DNA of 64,000 nt from JBDHWG01 sp046328505 (lineage in GTDB: Bacteria > Chloroflexota > Anaerolineae > Epilineales > JAHCIE01). Positions 1-8,774 of this stretch are shown here, one piece after another; position 1 is the stretch's first letter, and each line of letters starts with the position of its first letter. Under the pieces are notes generated by a model. It saw only the letters and a list, made by a program, of their open reading frames with translations. It had not been told where the DNA came from and did not search any database. The translations under genes and the position numbers were made by a program. The stretch is taken from positions 124,001-188,000 of the forward strand of contig JAXLWL010000008.1 of the NCBI GenBank assembly GCA_046328505.1, in the 5' to 3' direction.

Positions 1-128
1 AGAAACCGGGGGAGGCTCGGGAAGCTGTAGTCGCGGCGCTTTTCAAAGCCGAGCTTGTTGGTGTAGAAGTCCAACGCCGCTGCCTGGTCGCTAACGACGA
101 CGCTAACGAAATTTAGACTGATTATCAT
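1..128 (-). CDS. VOC (glyoxalase/bleomycin-resistance) family protein, partial
   Basis: The reverse strand from the ATG at 126-128 reads 42 residues before the left window edge cuts the gene. The fragment opens MIISLNFVSVVVSDQ and continues with ALDFYTNKLGFE, which is the usual first strand and helix of a VOC-fold module. Members of this superfamily are metal-dependent lyases, isomerases, dioxygenases or drug-binding proteins, and the metal ligands and substrate site would lie outside the window. A purine-rich AGAGGCG sits just before the ATG. The next gene at 333 is divergent. The fold assignment is fairly safe, but no substrate can be proposed. Confidence 0.75.
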   Translation of the reverse strand, partial: MIISLNFVSVVVSDQAAALDFYTNKLGFEKRRDYSFPSLPRF

Positions 129-332
129 CTTCGCCTCTTGATGCCCCCGTATTGCCTGGGAATGGGATCGTAAGGAGAAAGTATAGCATGAGACTGTGTA
201 GACTGAGACGGCAGTTCGGGTTACAATCAAGAGCAGATCTGCAACCGTGAGCCGCAGTTGCCATAATGCAGTTGGCCTTCACGAGCATAGCCCGTCCCCG
301 CGTGGGCCTATCCCGCGCTGACGCCGATATGG

Positions 333-1514
333 ATGACACCGATGCGTGACATGCTCGACCTCATATTTACCCATGCCACCAGCCCGACGGACGATCGTTA
401 CCTGCGCGAACAAATCGCGGCGCAAGTGAAAGCGGTGAATGCCACAGCGGGCAAAGGCGATCGCGGTCAGGTGGAGCAGGCCGAAAAAGTGGTGCAGGCG
501 GACCCTGCGCATGCCTTTGAGTTTGATGCGACCGGTCTGGCGTCCTTGACGGCAGCCGGATCAACATGGAGCGCCGGCCGCTTCGAGACCGTGTCGATCC
601 GCGAGCTGCGCGAGCGCGCCCGACTCCGCACGGCCGGCGCGACGGGGCGAGTGCGGCTGTGCGTTCTCAACGGTGCGAGCCCCGTGACGGATATTGGCAG
701 CCTGCAGGCGACGAGCAGGGACGGCGCGCTGTTCCAGGTCGCCTCGCAGTTCAACTGCCTGGAGTCACCCGGCCCGTACGTGACGCCTGTCGCCGAGTAC
801 TTCAACGACCCGACGCAAGGGCCGCGCGCCGCTATCTCGGCGTTTCCGGGCACGCTGCTGCGTCACTATGCCGCGCCATCGCCCGGCGGCGCCCGCTTCG
901 TCCAGGAGACCGACCGGCGGCAGATAGATCTACTGGCCGACGCTCTCGGGCTCGACGTGGTTCGAAATGGCTACTTCACCGGCGAGGAGGTGGCGGACAG
1001 ACACTCCCTCGGCGCCTTGCTGGAGAGTAACTTCGAGGCGATACGCGTCGGCGTGCACGACGAGCTACAGGTTGTGTTGGGGTATGACTGGGACGGCGGG
1101 CTGGAGGCCTCCGAGCGCTCACGCATTGCCCAGGTCTTTACCTCCACGGTCGCCGGCGGGGAGTATGGCGCGGCGAGGCTGCTGGGGCGGGAGACTTTCG
1201 CGGCGGTCTGCCGGCAGATGTTGCGCGCCGCCTATCTTGGTACGCTCCTCGCGGCGATCTCCCTGGGCCGACGGCGCGTTGTGCTGACGCTTATCGGCGG
1301 CGGCGCCTTTAATAACCCGAAGCCCCTGATCTGGACGGCGATTGAGTGGGCGCTGGAAGAGGTTGCTCCATTTCTGGCGGGCGACCTTGAGGTTGTGGTG
1401 AACGGGCATAACCTGCCGCTCACCATGCGCTATGCGGTCCTGGCCGCCGTCAAGCGGTACAACGGGGCGTACGTGACGTTCACCAGGAGTGGTCTGGATA
1501 CCATCCAACGCTGA
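333..1514 (+). CDS. Uncharacterised protein with macro-domain-like features
   Basis: A 393-residue soluble protein with no signal peptide or membrane segment. The centre carries VLNGASPVTDIGSLQ, then FQVASQFNCLE and DPTQGPRAAI. The last third has a hydrophobic strand followed by LIGGGAFNNP. From memory this pattern occurs in bacterial and plant proteins related to macro (ADP-ribose-binding) domains, where glycine-rich loops hold the nucleotide. The catalytic role is unknown and the assignment is tentative. Several in-frame ATG codons (333, 342, 351) could be the start and none has a clear ribosome binding site. The next gene is convergent and ends only 3 bases away, so the two transcripts meet tail to tail. 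Confidence 0.55.
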   Translation: MTPMRDMLDLIFTHATSPTDDRYLREQIAAQVKAVNATAGKGDRGQVEQAEKVVQADPAHAFEFDATGLASLTAAGSTWSAGRFETVSIRELRERARLRTAGATGRVRLCVLNGASPVTDIGSLQATSRDGALFQVASQFNCLESPGPYVTPVAEYFNDPTQGPRAAISAFPGTLLRHYAAPSPGGARFVQETDRRQIDLLADALGLDVVRNGYFTGEEVADRHSLGALLESNFEAIRVGVHDELQVVLGYDWDGGLEASERSRIAQVFTSTVAGGEYGAARLLGRETFAAVCRQMLRAAYLGTLLAAISLGRRRVVLTLIGGGAFNNPKPLIWTAIEWALEEVAPFLAGDLEVVVNGHNLPLTMRYAVLAAVKRYNGAYVTFTRSGLDTIQR

Positions 1515-1517
1515 ACG

Positions 1518-2156
1518 CTACGCTACCGGCCTTTCCAACGGTATTCTGTCCAGGCACAGCGGACATTCGGCGGGCGGCCAGAGGTTGAACTCCTGCTGAG
1601 TGAGCGAGACTACCGGGATGCTGTACTTTGCGAAGTGCAGGGCGGCCTGGCTGCCGAGGAGCAGGAACGTTCCGACCGCGACTGTGACGGCGCCGGCCGC
1701 CGCCAGGGCGGCCGCGGTCGCGCGCACGGACGATCCCGCGCTAATCACATCATCCACGATTGCGACGCGCTCGCCGACGACACGCCGCCGCAAATCCGGC
1801 CGTAATTCGTATCTTGCATTGAACAGGCCATCTTCTGTTGGCGCCGCGGCCGGTTCGCTGAAGTAGAAGCGAATGCCCATGCGGGCCGCCAGGGCCTCGG
1901 CCAGAAATGCGCCGCCGAGCAGCGGGCCGCAAACAGCTGTGACCGAGTATGGCTCGAGCAACGCGGCCAGGTTGGCGACGCGCGGCGCGATAGCGGCTGG
2001 GGATACGAACAGCGCGTCGAGGGTCAGCCAGAGATCGGTGTGATAGCCCGACTCCAGGAGGAAATGGCCGTGGCGCGCCGGTAGGGCGCTGAGAACGTCA
2101 TCTGACAACGTCGCGTCTCTCTGTGGAAATCGTAGCTCAGGCGAATGCGGACTCAA
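1518..2156 (-). CDS. pyrE: Orotate phosphoribosyltransferase-like protein
   Basis: A 212-residue cytosolic type I phosphoribosyltransferase. The PRPP-binding loop AIVDDVISAGSS is clear near residue 130, and the N-terminal part (HFLLESGYHTDLWLTLD, then VCGPLLGGAFLAEALA) matches the substrate hood and PPi loop of orotate phosphoribosyltransferases. These make OMP from orotate and PRPP in pyrimidine synthesis. Length is typical. The start ATG overlaps the stop of the upstream DUF3224 gene as ATGA (2153-2156), which suggests translational coupling. No other pyr gene is in the window, so a paralogous phosphoribosyltransferase with another base specificity is possible. Confidence 0.8.
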   Translation of the reverse strand: MSPHSPELRFPQRDATLSDDVLSALPARHGHFLLESGYHTDLWLTLDALFVSPAAIAPRVANLAALLEPYSVTAVCGPLLGGAFLAEALAARMGIRFYFSEPAAAPTEDGLFNARYELRPDLRRRVVGERVAIVDDVISAGSSVRATAAALAAAGAVTVAVGTFLLLGSQAALHFAKYSIPVVSLTQQEFNLWPPAECPLCLDRIPLERPVA

Positions 2157-2560
2157 TCGCTGCCCTGCGCCAGCGTGTACTCGAACTCGTAGAAATGCTG
2201 GCCGTCGACAATGTTGATCGTCATCTGGCCATCCAGGCCTGCCAGCTCGCCGGTCGCCGAGTCGGGCACGACGATGATGTTGAGATATGGCGCGCCGCGG
2301 GTCATCGTCGCGTTGTGCTGGAGCACGAAGGAGCCTTGCCGCCCATGCAGCGTCCCGCTAACGCGCTCGATGGCGACGTAGCCGGCCGAACCCTGGACGC
2401 CGGTGCCGGCCGACAGCATCTCGCCCTTGCTGGCGGCTTCCAGGTCGCCGTGGAACTGCTTGTCGATGGACAACCGCCCCAGGGTGGGATCGGCGGAGGT
2501 GTCCGCCAACGGCTGAGGGGTGAGCTTCACGTCAAAGGTTCCACTGGCGCGCGTCGTCAT
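2153..2560 (-). CDS. DUF3224 domain-containing protein
   Basis: A 135-residue protein starting at the ATG at 2558-2560, which has CAGGAG seven bases upstream; an upstream in-frame start at 2620 lacks such a site. The sequence opens TTRASGTFDVKLTPQPL and contains GRLSIDKQFHGDLEA and GSFVLQHNATM, the pattern of the DUF3224 family, a small beta-barrel related to allene oxide cyclase-like folds. Its biochemical role is not known. It is encoded directly upstream of the phosphoribosyltransferase with a 4-base overlap, so the two are probably co-translated, although no pathway link is obvious. Confidence 0.8.
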   Translation of the reverse strand: MTTRASGTFDVKLTPQPLADTSADPTLGRLSIDKQFHGDLEAASKGEMLSAGTGVQGSAGYVAIERVSGTLHGRQGSFVLQHNATMTRGAPYLNIIVVPDSATGELAGLDGQMTINIVDGQHFYEFEYTLAQGSD

Positions 2561-2640
2561 GTCTGGCTCCTGGGAAGATAAGTGCGAGGGACAGTTCAGG
2601 TAGAGTATAGGCGGCGACACCAGTGCTCACAATTCGAGGT

Positions 2641-3552
2641 CTACTGCGCCGGCCGCAATTCCTCGTTCCCTTCCTTCGTCGCCCACCCCGGGCGCCACAG
2701 CATCAGGTACGTCATGATGACCCCGAAAATAAAGTTTGAGGTGGTGGTCTCGACGAAGTGGGATAGGCGAACACTGGCCGACATCAGTGCGCTCGGCTGG
2801 ACAAGGAACATGTTCATCGGGAGCGCCACCAGCAGACCTACCACGATGGCGACCTGCCAGAGCGGGCCGCGGGTCATACGGATGACCGGCAGCGCGAAGA
2901 GCAGCCACAGCAGCGCGCGCAGCATCTGGAACGGGACGAGACGACCGAAGGCGAAGACGTCCTGGTTGGCGCCGGCGTCGTACAGGTCGCGGACGGCCGG
3001 GTTTTGCCACGCCACGACGAAACCGAAGCTAAAGTACAGCACCAGGTAGGCGAGGATGACGAGCACGAGGCGCCATGCCCAGTCTCCTACCGAGTGGGGG
3101 AGGGGCGCGGCGGGTGCGGTGTCAGTTTCGGTGGCGCGCGCTTTGCCCAGCAGCCACACGGCGAGAGGAACAAAGATGATGAGCAGGGGTACAGTCTGCA
3201 AGAACAGGCCGCGGAGCAAGGCTGGGGTGACATTCATCGTCGTCATGGCCGGCCCAAACCAGGCAGTCTCGATCTGCGGCATGAAGGTCATCACGCCATA
3301 GATGGAGAACACTGTCGCCAGCATCAAGCGCCAGCCGCTCCAGCGCGAGCGCAGGATAATGAGCGCGATCACCAGGGTGTCCACGAGGGCCATCACAAGA
3401 TAACTGAGCAGGATTGGGCCGGCCTGGGCGGGGTCGACACTCGCTGTGCTCATGGCCGGGCGGACAAAGACGAAGCTGCCGACAAGCAGAAGAATGGCGA
3501 AGACGACCGTCAGCAAAGCAAGCTTGAGAATTAAGAGCAGGATATATTTCAT
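2641..3552 (-). CDS. Multi-pass integral membrane protein of unknown function
   Basis: A 303-residue protein with about eight hydrophobic spans. It begins MKYILLLILKLALLTVVFAI, followed by spans near residues 45-70, 75-95, 112-135, 155-180, 200-222, 230-252 and 275-292. No transporter, enzyme or sensor motif is recognisable, and there is no obvious extracytoplasmic domain. It lies 80 bases upstream of the DUF3224/pyrE pair on the same strand, so co-transcription is possible. The gene is probably real because its codon use matches its neighbours and its hydrophobicity pattern is regular. The function is not assigned. Confidence 0.65.
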   Translation of the reverse strand: MKYILLLILKLALLTVVFAILLLVGSFVFVRPAMSTASVDPAQAGPILLSYLVMALVDTLVIALIILRSRWSGWRLMLATVFSIYGVMTFMPQIETAWFGPAMTTMNVTPALLRGLFLQTVPLLIIFVPLAVWLLGKARATETDTAPAAPLPHSVGDWAWRLVLVILAYLVLYFSFGFVVAWQNPAVRDLYDAGANQDVFAFGRLVPFQMLRALLWLLFALPVIRMTRGPLWQVAIVVGLLVALPMNMFLVQPSALMSASVRLSHFVETTTSNFIFGVIMTYLMLWRPGWATKEGNEELRPAQ

Positions 3553-3767
3553 GATTGTTGCATCTCCCGAAATGGCCTATCCGGGCTGCGCTCGGCCCAA
3601 GCGCCTAAGAGGCCGTGAGGTGGCGCAAGACCTGTTGCAATAGTAGCGCAGCTCGCCGAACGGTGGAGAGAAGGTCATTCCACCCGCCGATAAGCTTTGG
3701 CAACGAGGGGCATCACACTCTACGCGGCTCATAAATCGCTTTCTGCCACTAAACAAAGGATACCCTT

Positions 3768-4310
3768 GTGCGTTACATCGCTTTCCTCCGCGCCATCAAC
3801 GTGGGCGGACACACCGTGAAAATGGACCATCTGCGCAACCTGTTCGCGGCGCTCGACTTCGCCAACGTCGAGACATTCATCGCCAGCGGCAATGTCATCT
3901 TCGATACCGAGGCTGAAGACACGGATGCCCTCCAAAAGGCCATCGAGAGCCACCTGCAGCAATCCCTTGGCTATCCTGTCACGACTTTCATTCGTACCCC
4001 GGCCCAGGTCGCTGCGGTGGCGAACCATCAGCCGTTCGGCGCGACAGACACAGCAGGCGAAAGCCCATCGCTCTATATAGGCTTCCTCCAGTCGCCGCCG
4101 TCGGATGACGCGACGGGCCGGCTGATGGGCTTGCGCAACTCTATCGACGATTTCCACGTGCGCGAGCGCGAGGTCTACTGGCTGTGCCAGAAGCGAATGA
4201 GCGACTCCGCCTTCTCCGGCGCGATGTTGGAGAAAACCATCGGCATGCCCGCGACCATGCGCAATGTGACGACCGTGAGAAAGCTAGCCGCGAAGTACAC
4301 GTCAAAGTAG
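3768..4310 (+). CDS. DUF1697 domain-containing protein
   Basis: A 180-residue cytosolic protein. It opens with MRYIAFLRAINVGGH and contains LFAALDFANVETFIASGNVIF, the hallmark of DUF1697, a small alpha/beta family of unknown biochemical role. The chosen start is GTG at 3768, supported by AAAGGA about eight bases upstream and by the family N-terminus, which begins right here. The gene is followed after 11 bases by the AlkZ-like gene with a strong AGGAGG, so the two are probably one transcription unit. Family membership is confident; no function is proposed. Confidence 0.85.
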   Translation: MRYIAFLRAINVGGHTVKMDHLRNLFAALDFANVETFIASGNVIFDTEAEDTDALQKAIESHLQQSLGYPVTTFIRTPAQVAAVANHQPFGATDTAGESPSLYIGFLQSPPSDDATGRLMGLRNSIDDFHVREREVYWLCQKRMSDSAFSGAMLEKTIGMPATMRNVTTVRKLAAKYTSK

Positions 4311-4321
4311 AGGAGGCCACG

Positions 4322-5389
4322 TTGGATATCGTCGCTCATCGGCTGCACAGCCAACAGCTTCTCGGGACGCAGTTTCGTACCCCGGCCGAGGTCGTCGACT
4401 GGTTCGGCGCCGTGCAGGCCCAGGACTACCCCGGCGGAAAGTGGGCCATCGGCCTGCGCTTGCCGGGCGCAACCGACGCGGACATCGAGCGGGCCATCGC
4501 CGACAGGAGCATCATACGCACTTGGCCGATGCGTGGGACGCTGCACTTCGTTGCCGCTGAAGATATCCGCTGGATGCTCGAAGCCCTGACGCCGCGCGTC
4601 GTCGCAGGCGCCAGCAGCCGGCACCGCCAGCTCGAGCTAGACGACGCCACATTCGCGCGCAGCCGGGAGGTGATTGCCGCGGCGCTACAGGGCGGCAAGC
4701 GGTTGTCGCGCCCGGCCATGTACCAAACGCTAGATGCGGCGGGAATCTCGACCCAGGGCCAGCGCGGCATTCATATCCTGGGACGACTGGCGCAGGAGGG
4801 CCTCATCTGCTTCGGCCCGCACGAGGGGAAGCAGCCGGCCTTCGTGCTGCTGGACGAGTGGGCGCCGAACGCGAAGCGACTGGAGCGCGATGTGGCTCTC
4901 GCCGAGCTGGCGCGGCGCTACTTCACGAGCCACGGTCCGGCAACGGTGCAGGATTTCGTGTGGTGGTCGGGGCTGACGGCGGCAGATGCGCGGGCCGGAC
5001 TCGATGCAGTGAAATCGGCCCTGGTCGAAGAGCGGGTAGACGGCCAGAGCTACTGGCTGCGGCCCGACATCACCGGCGGCATGCCGCCGGCGCCCCTCGT
5101 CCACCTGCTGCCCGCATTCGATGAGTACATGGTGGCGTACCGCGACCGCGGCGCAGCGCTGCGCGCGGTCCAGGCCCGTGACATACCAACGCCCGGCATG
5201 ATCATTCTGGGGCCGATCATTGTCGCGGATGGGCAGTTCGTCGGCGCGTGGAAGCGGCGCCTCGGCAAGGGGAGTGTCTCCGTCGCCGCTCAACCACTTC
5301 TGCCGCTGACCGACGCCGAGACTCACGCGCTGGCAGAGGCTGCGCGCCGTTACGGCGACTTTGTAGGCCTCCCCGCGCACCTGTCTTGA
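4322..5389 (+). CDS. AlkZ-like winged-helix DNA-binding protein
   Basis: A 355-residue protein of the winged-helix HTH_42 type. The N-terminus LDIVAHRLHSQQLLG, then AVQAQDYPGGKWAIGLR and TWPMRGTLHFVA, are the hallmark segments of this family. Its characterised members (AlkZ/AlkX) are DNA glycosylases that remove crosslinks and bulky alkyl adducts. The QAQ-type motif linked to glycosylase activity is visible as VQAQDYP. I place the start at TTG 4322 because AGGAGG lies six bases upstream; the ORF extends to 4184 but that part overlaps the DUF1697 gene in another frame. A repair role is inferred from family; the substrate is unknown. Confidence 0.78.
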   Translation: MDIVAHRLHSQQLLGTQFRTPAEVVDWFGAVQAQDYPGGKWAIGLRLPGATDADIERAIADRSIIRTWPMRGTLHFVAAEDIRWMLEALTPRVVAGASSRHRQLELDDATFARSREVIAAALQGGKRLSRPAMYQTLDAAGISTQGQRGIHILGRLAQEGLICFGPHEGKQPAFVLLDEWAPNAKRLERDVALAELARRYFTSHGPATVQDFVWWSGLTAADARAGLDAVKSALVEERVDGQSYWLRPDITGGMPPAPLVHLLPAFDEYMVAYRDRGAALRAVQARDIPTPGMIILGPIIVADGQFVGAWKRRLGKGSVSVAAQPLLPLTDAETHALAEAARRYGDFVGLPAHLS

Positions 5390-5507
5390 CGCCACTGTTC
5401 CTGCGGGGTATGCTTGATCAATGCCTGGGCAAAATGGCATACCGAAAGCCACACTACAGGATACGGTGAGCAAGAGGTGCGGATATTGCTAAGTCGCGAA
5501 TAGGCTC

Positions 5508-5990
5508 CTATGATGCTTGCCAGGCAAGCACTCTGCCCCCCTGGCCGAGCAGGACGGTGCCGGGAAATACCCGCAGCCGCCAGGGGTCCAGGCGCAGGGC
5601 AGCGAACGCATCGGCGGTCGGACTGTTCCAGCCGGGCACGATGGACGGGTCATAGCCCACCGGCGGCGGGCCGTGCAGGAAGAGGTCCCATACCATGCGC
5701 CGCGTATCCTCGTCGAACGCCCATGTCGCGCGACACTCGGCGACACACGTGTCGTGGGATGGTGTCCAGTAGTTCAGCGAAGCGTAGGGGCTGGCGGCGA
5801 TGTGTGAGCGCTTGACCGAGTTTGGCCGTGTAGCGACCCAACCGACAAGTTTGTCGCCATCCCATGCCCAGATAGGGTGCAGAATACGCGAGCGCGGACG
5901 TCCATGACTATCCACGGTCGCGGCGCTGCACCACACAATTCCATGCGCCATCTCGACGAAGGCCGGCGCGACTTCTGCGAGGCTATCCAT
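5508..5990 (-). CDS. Pyridoxamine 5'-phosphate oxidase family (FMN split-barrel) protein
   Basis: A 160-residue protein with the split-barrel pattern: SAATVDSHGRPRSRIL, then LVGWVATRPNSVKRSHI, then ASLNYWTP. These correspond to the FMN phosphate and ribityl contacts in pyridoxamine-phosphate-oxidase-like proteins. The family includes true PNP oxidases, flavin/F420 reductases and haem-degrading enzymes. This one is short and lacks the C-terminal PNP oxidase signature, so it is better read as a general flavin or F420 reductase. It is transcribed away from the histidine kinase at 6125 across a 134-base gap that must hold both promoters. Confidence 0.75.
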   Translation of the reverse strand: MDSLAEVAPAFVEMAHGIVWCSAATVDSHGRPRSRILHPIWAWDGDKLVGWVATRPNSVKRSHIAASPYASLNYWTPSHDTCVAECRATWAFDEDTRRMVWDLFLHGPPPVGYDPSIVPGWNSPTADAFAALRLDPWRLRVFPGTVLLGQGGRVLAWQAS

Positions 5991-6124
5991 TCAGCTCTCC
6001 GTTCTGCAATACCCGCGGATGAATCGAGCGCTTCGCGACCACGACACAATGTGCGAAGGATAGAGGAGAGGCCGGCTGATGTCAAGGGAGCGGGGCGCCG
6101 CATAGATAGGGAGCATAGGCTACC

Positions 6125-7273
6125 GTGACGGATTCCTCGGAGCAGCCGAAGGTAGAATGGACCGGTCCGCCCTGGGCACGTTATCGCCGCGGGCGCGGCT
6201 GGTGGCGGCAGCGAGGGCCGGTCGTGTTCGTCGGCCTGGCGATCATCTTCGGTGTCTTCGTCATCCTGATTCTCGCTTCCGTCGCGACGGCGCTCTTTCT
6301 GCTGTCGCGCTTGCTCGCCGGCGAAGCGCCGCAGCCCGTTGCCGTCTCGCTGGCCGTGTGCGGCGCAGCGCTCCTCCTCCCCGCGCTGGCTTTCGTTGTC
6401 GCTCGCTTCGGTTTCCGGGGCATTGCTCTCCCTCTAGCCGACCTGATGTCGGCGTCCGACGCCGTCGCCCGTGGCGACCTCAGCGCCCGCGTCCCCGTGC
6501 GTGGGCGCGGTGGCTTCGCTCCCCTGACCCGCTCGTTCAACCACATGGCCGAAGAGCTTGAACGGGCCGACCAGCAGCGTCGCAACCTCACCGCCGATGT
6601 CGCCCACGAGCTGCGAACGCCGCTGCACGTCATCCAGGGCAACCTGGAGGGTGTTCTCGACGGCGTCTACGCGCCCACGACCGAGCATATCGAGGCGACG
6701 CTGAGCGAAACCCGGTTGCTGGCGCGGCTTGTGGACGACCTCAACACCCTGGCCCTGGCCGAGGCCGGCCGCCTCCCGCTGACAAAAGCGCCAGTCGATG
6801 TCGCCGACTTGCTGGCCGACGTGGCCACCGGCTTCGGCCCGTCGGCGCAGCAGGCGGGCATCGACCTGCGTGTCGAGACTGCGGCCGGCGATCCCGCCCT
6901 CACCATCACGGCCGACGCGGGACGGCTCGACCAGGTGCTCGGCAACCTCGTTGCCAACGCCCTACGCCACACGCCGCCGGGTGGTTGTATCACCCTCTGT
7001 GCTGTGCCTTTGCCGGATGGGGTACGCGTCACCGTCGCGGACACCGGCGAGGGCATTCCGCCCGCCGATCTCCCGTACATCTTCGACCGCTTCTGGCGCG
7101 GTGACCCATCGCGGTCCCATGCCCGCGGCGCGGGCAGTGGCCTCGGTCTCGCCATCGCGCGCGAGCTCATCGCAGCGCACGGCGGAAGCATCGCAGCGCA
7201 GAGCGAAGTCGGCCACGGAACGACGTTTACCATTGACCTGCCGCGGGATGGCGGGTCGAGGGAGGACGGCTAA
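6125..7273 (+). CDS. HAMP-domain sensor histidine kinase (orphan)
   Basis: A 382-residue membrane kinase. Two adjacent transmembrane spans (about 31-62 and 70-94) are joined by only a short loop, so there is almost no extracytoplasmic sensor. A HAMP linker follows (about 95-150). The dimerisation helix has HELRTP with phospho-acceptor His161; the ATP-binding domain has the N box (274-280), the G1 box DTGEGIPP near 306 and GSGLGLAI near 337. The start is GTG with a weak GGGAG. No response regulator is adjacent, unusual for a kinase of this BaeS-like layout, so the partner must be elsewhere. The HIT gene follows after 3 bases, so the two are probably co-transcribed. Confidence 0.92.
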   Translation: MTDSSEQPKVEWTGPPWARYRRGRGWWRQRGPVVFVGLAIIFGVFVILILASVATALFLLSRLLAGEAPQPVAVSLAVCGAALLLPALAFVVARFGFRGIALPLADLMSASDAVARGDLSARVPVRGRGGFAPLTRSFNHMAEELERADQQRRNLTADVAHELRTPLHVIQGNLEGVLDGVYAPTTEHIEATLSETRLLARLVDDLNTLALAEAGRLPLTKAPVDVADLLADVATGFGPSAQQAGIDLRVETAAGDPALTITADAGRLDQVLGNLVANALRHTPPGGCITLCAVPLPDGVRVTVADTGEGIPPADLPYIFDRFWRGDPSRSHARGAGSGLGLAIARELIAAHGGSIAAQSEVGHGTTFTIDLPRDGGSREDG

Positions 7274-7276
7274 CTC

Positions 7277-7759
7277 ATGAGCGCGCCTGATACTAGGTGT
7301 CTCATCTGCCGCGGCGCGGCGGGAGACCCGGAGCTGGGCCGGATCCAGGTATGGGAAGACGACCTCTGGCGGCTCACAGTCAGCCTGGAGTCCGAGGTGC
7401 CGGGCTTCGCGTATCTTGAGCCGAAGCGCCATATTCCACACATCACCGACCTGGACGGCGATGAAGCGCGCACGTTCGGAGGAGTCCTGGCGCGGGTCAG
7501 CCGGGCGCTACGAGACGAGACGGGCGCCGAGCTGGTGTATGTGTACGTGTTCGGCGGCGGGATACCCCACCTGCACGTCCATCTCGCGCCACATCGCGCC
7601 GGGGATGCGCTGAACGAGAACATGATCCGGGGTGAGATTGTGGCGGAGAAACTCGACAGCGGCGCGGTGCGCTACGTCAGCCGCGACTTCCCGCCGCTGC
7701 CCGAAGCCGAGCTACGCGCCGTGGCTGACCGCGTCCGTCACCGATTAGCAAACACCTGA
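7277..7759 (+). CDS. HIT-family nucleotide hydrolase/transferase
   Basis: A 160-residue HIT (histidine triad) protein. The active-site motif is seen as PHLHVHLAPHR near residues 97-107, with the expected His-x-His-x-His spacing. The N-terminus has a CLIC pair that can bind zinc in HIT proteins, and RHIPHITDL sits where the family has its first helix. HIT enzymes hydrolyse or transfer nucleoside monophosphates (AMP-lysine, Ap4A, ADP-sugars). The gene starts 3 bases after the histidine kinase stop. It is likely to act in the cytosol; the substrate is not predictable. Confidence 0.88.
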   Translation: MSAPDTRCLICRGAAGDPELGRIQVWEDDLWRLTVSLESEVPGFAYLEPKRHIPHITDLDGDEARTFGGVLARVSRALRDETGAELVYVYVFGGGIPHLHVHLAPHRAGDALNENMIRGEIVAEKLDSGAVRYVSRDFPPLPEAELRAVADRVRHRLANT

Positions 7760-7762
7760 CTA

Positions 7763-7771
7763 TGCTATAAT
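7763..7771 (+). promoter_or_regulatory. Extended -10 promoter element before dapF
   Basis: TGCTATAAT is an exact extended -10 element, with TATAAT at 7766-7771, immediately after the HIT stop codon. The -35 position holds nothing close to TTGACA, as expected for an extended -10 promoter. It would give a leader of about 55 bases for dapF and separates dapF from the histidine kinase-HIT unit. Confidence 0.55.
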
Positions 7772-7831
7772 TGACTGCTCAATTCGAAGTTCACTCGACT
7801 CCCTGACTGAAAACTCAAGCTGAGATGTAAT

Positions 7832-8767
7832 ATGACTAGTACTCGACTGTCTTCTAACGGTTCCAGCAGTATCCCCTTCACAAAGTATCACGGGCTGGGC
7901 AATGATTTTGTGGTCGTAGATGCGCGGGAGACATCGGCATTGGCTGAGTCGCCGGCGCTGGCCGTGGCCGTGTGCGACCGCCACCAGGGCGTCGGCGGCG
8001 ACGGCCTGCTGTTCGTCCTCCCAGCCGACGACGCCCACGTCACGATGCACCTGTACAACAGCGACGGAACGATTGCCCGCATGTGCGGGAACGGCATCCG
8101 CTGCCTGACGCGCTTCGTCTATGAGAAAGGCATCTGGGGCGGCGACGGCGAGCTGGTGGTGCGCACGGCCAGCGGCTTGCGCACGACCGAAATCATCGAC
8201 CCGAGTCCGGCGACTTTCCTCGTCCGCGTCAATCTTCGACTGCCCCTTCTCGCCGACGCCGACGTGCCTACGACCCTGCCCCACCCGCCCGGCGCGCCGG
8301 TCCTGGATGCGCCCCTGGACACGGACCCGCCGCTGCGTGTCACGTGCCTGAGCCTGGGCAACCCGCACGCTGTGGTGTTCGTGGACGACCTCGACGGCGT
8401 CGACGTGGCGCGCCTGGGGCCGCTGGTCGAGAATCACCCGGCCTTCCCCGACCGAACGAACGCGCATTTTGTCCAGGTGCTCGACCACGCCACTCTGCGC
8501 ATGCGCACGTGGGAGCGCGGGGCGGGCCTGACTCTGGCGTGCGGCACCGGCGCGTCGGCCTCGACGGTCGCGGCGGCGCTGACCGGCCGCGCCGGGCGGA
8601 CGACGACGGTCTACGTTCCCGGCGGCCAGCTTGCCATCGACTGGCGCGCCGATACCGGCGACCTGATGATGACCGGCCCCGCGACACGTGTCTTCGACGG
8701 CCTCCTCGCGCCAGAAATAATCGCTTCGTCCTTCCCGTTGGCACAAGGGGAGAGAGGCCAGGGGTGA
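7832..8767 (+). CDS. dapF: Diaminopimelate epimerase
   Basis: A 311-residue PLP-independent epimerase that interconverts LL- and meso-diaminopimelate in lysine and peptidoglycan synthesis. FTKYHGLGNDFVVVDA is the family N-terminus. The two catalytic cysteines are in place: Cys85 in RMCGNGIRC and Cys237 in LACGTGAS. About 15 residues precede the conserved start, slightly more than usual, so an internal start cannot be excluded. The methyltransferase gene begins 7 bases downstream, so the two are co-transcribed. No other lysine-pathway gene is nearby. The assignment is firm. Confidence 0.95.
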   Translation: MTSTRLSSNGSSSIPFTKYHGLGNDFVVVDARETSALAESPALAVAVCDRHQGVGGDGLLFVLPADDAHVTMHLYNSDGTIARMCGNGIRCLTRFVYEKGIWGGDGELVVRTASGLRTTEIIDPSPATFLVRVNLRLPLLADADVPTTLPHPPGAPVLDAPLDTDPPLRVTCLSLGNPHAVVFVDDLDGVDVARLGPLVENHPAFPDRTNAHFVQVLDHATLRMRTWERGAGLTLACGTGASASTVAAALTGRAGRTTTVYVPGGQLAIDWRADTGDLMMTGPATRVFDGLLAPEIIASSFPLAQGERGQG

Positions 8768-8774
8768 GGGCTTA

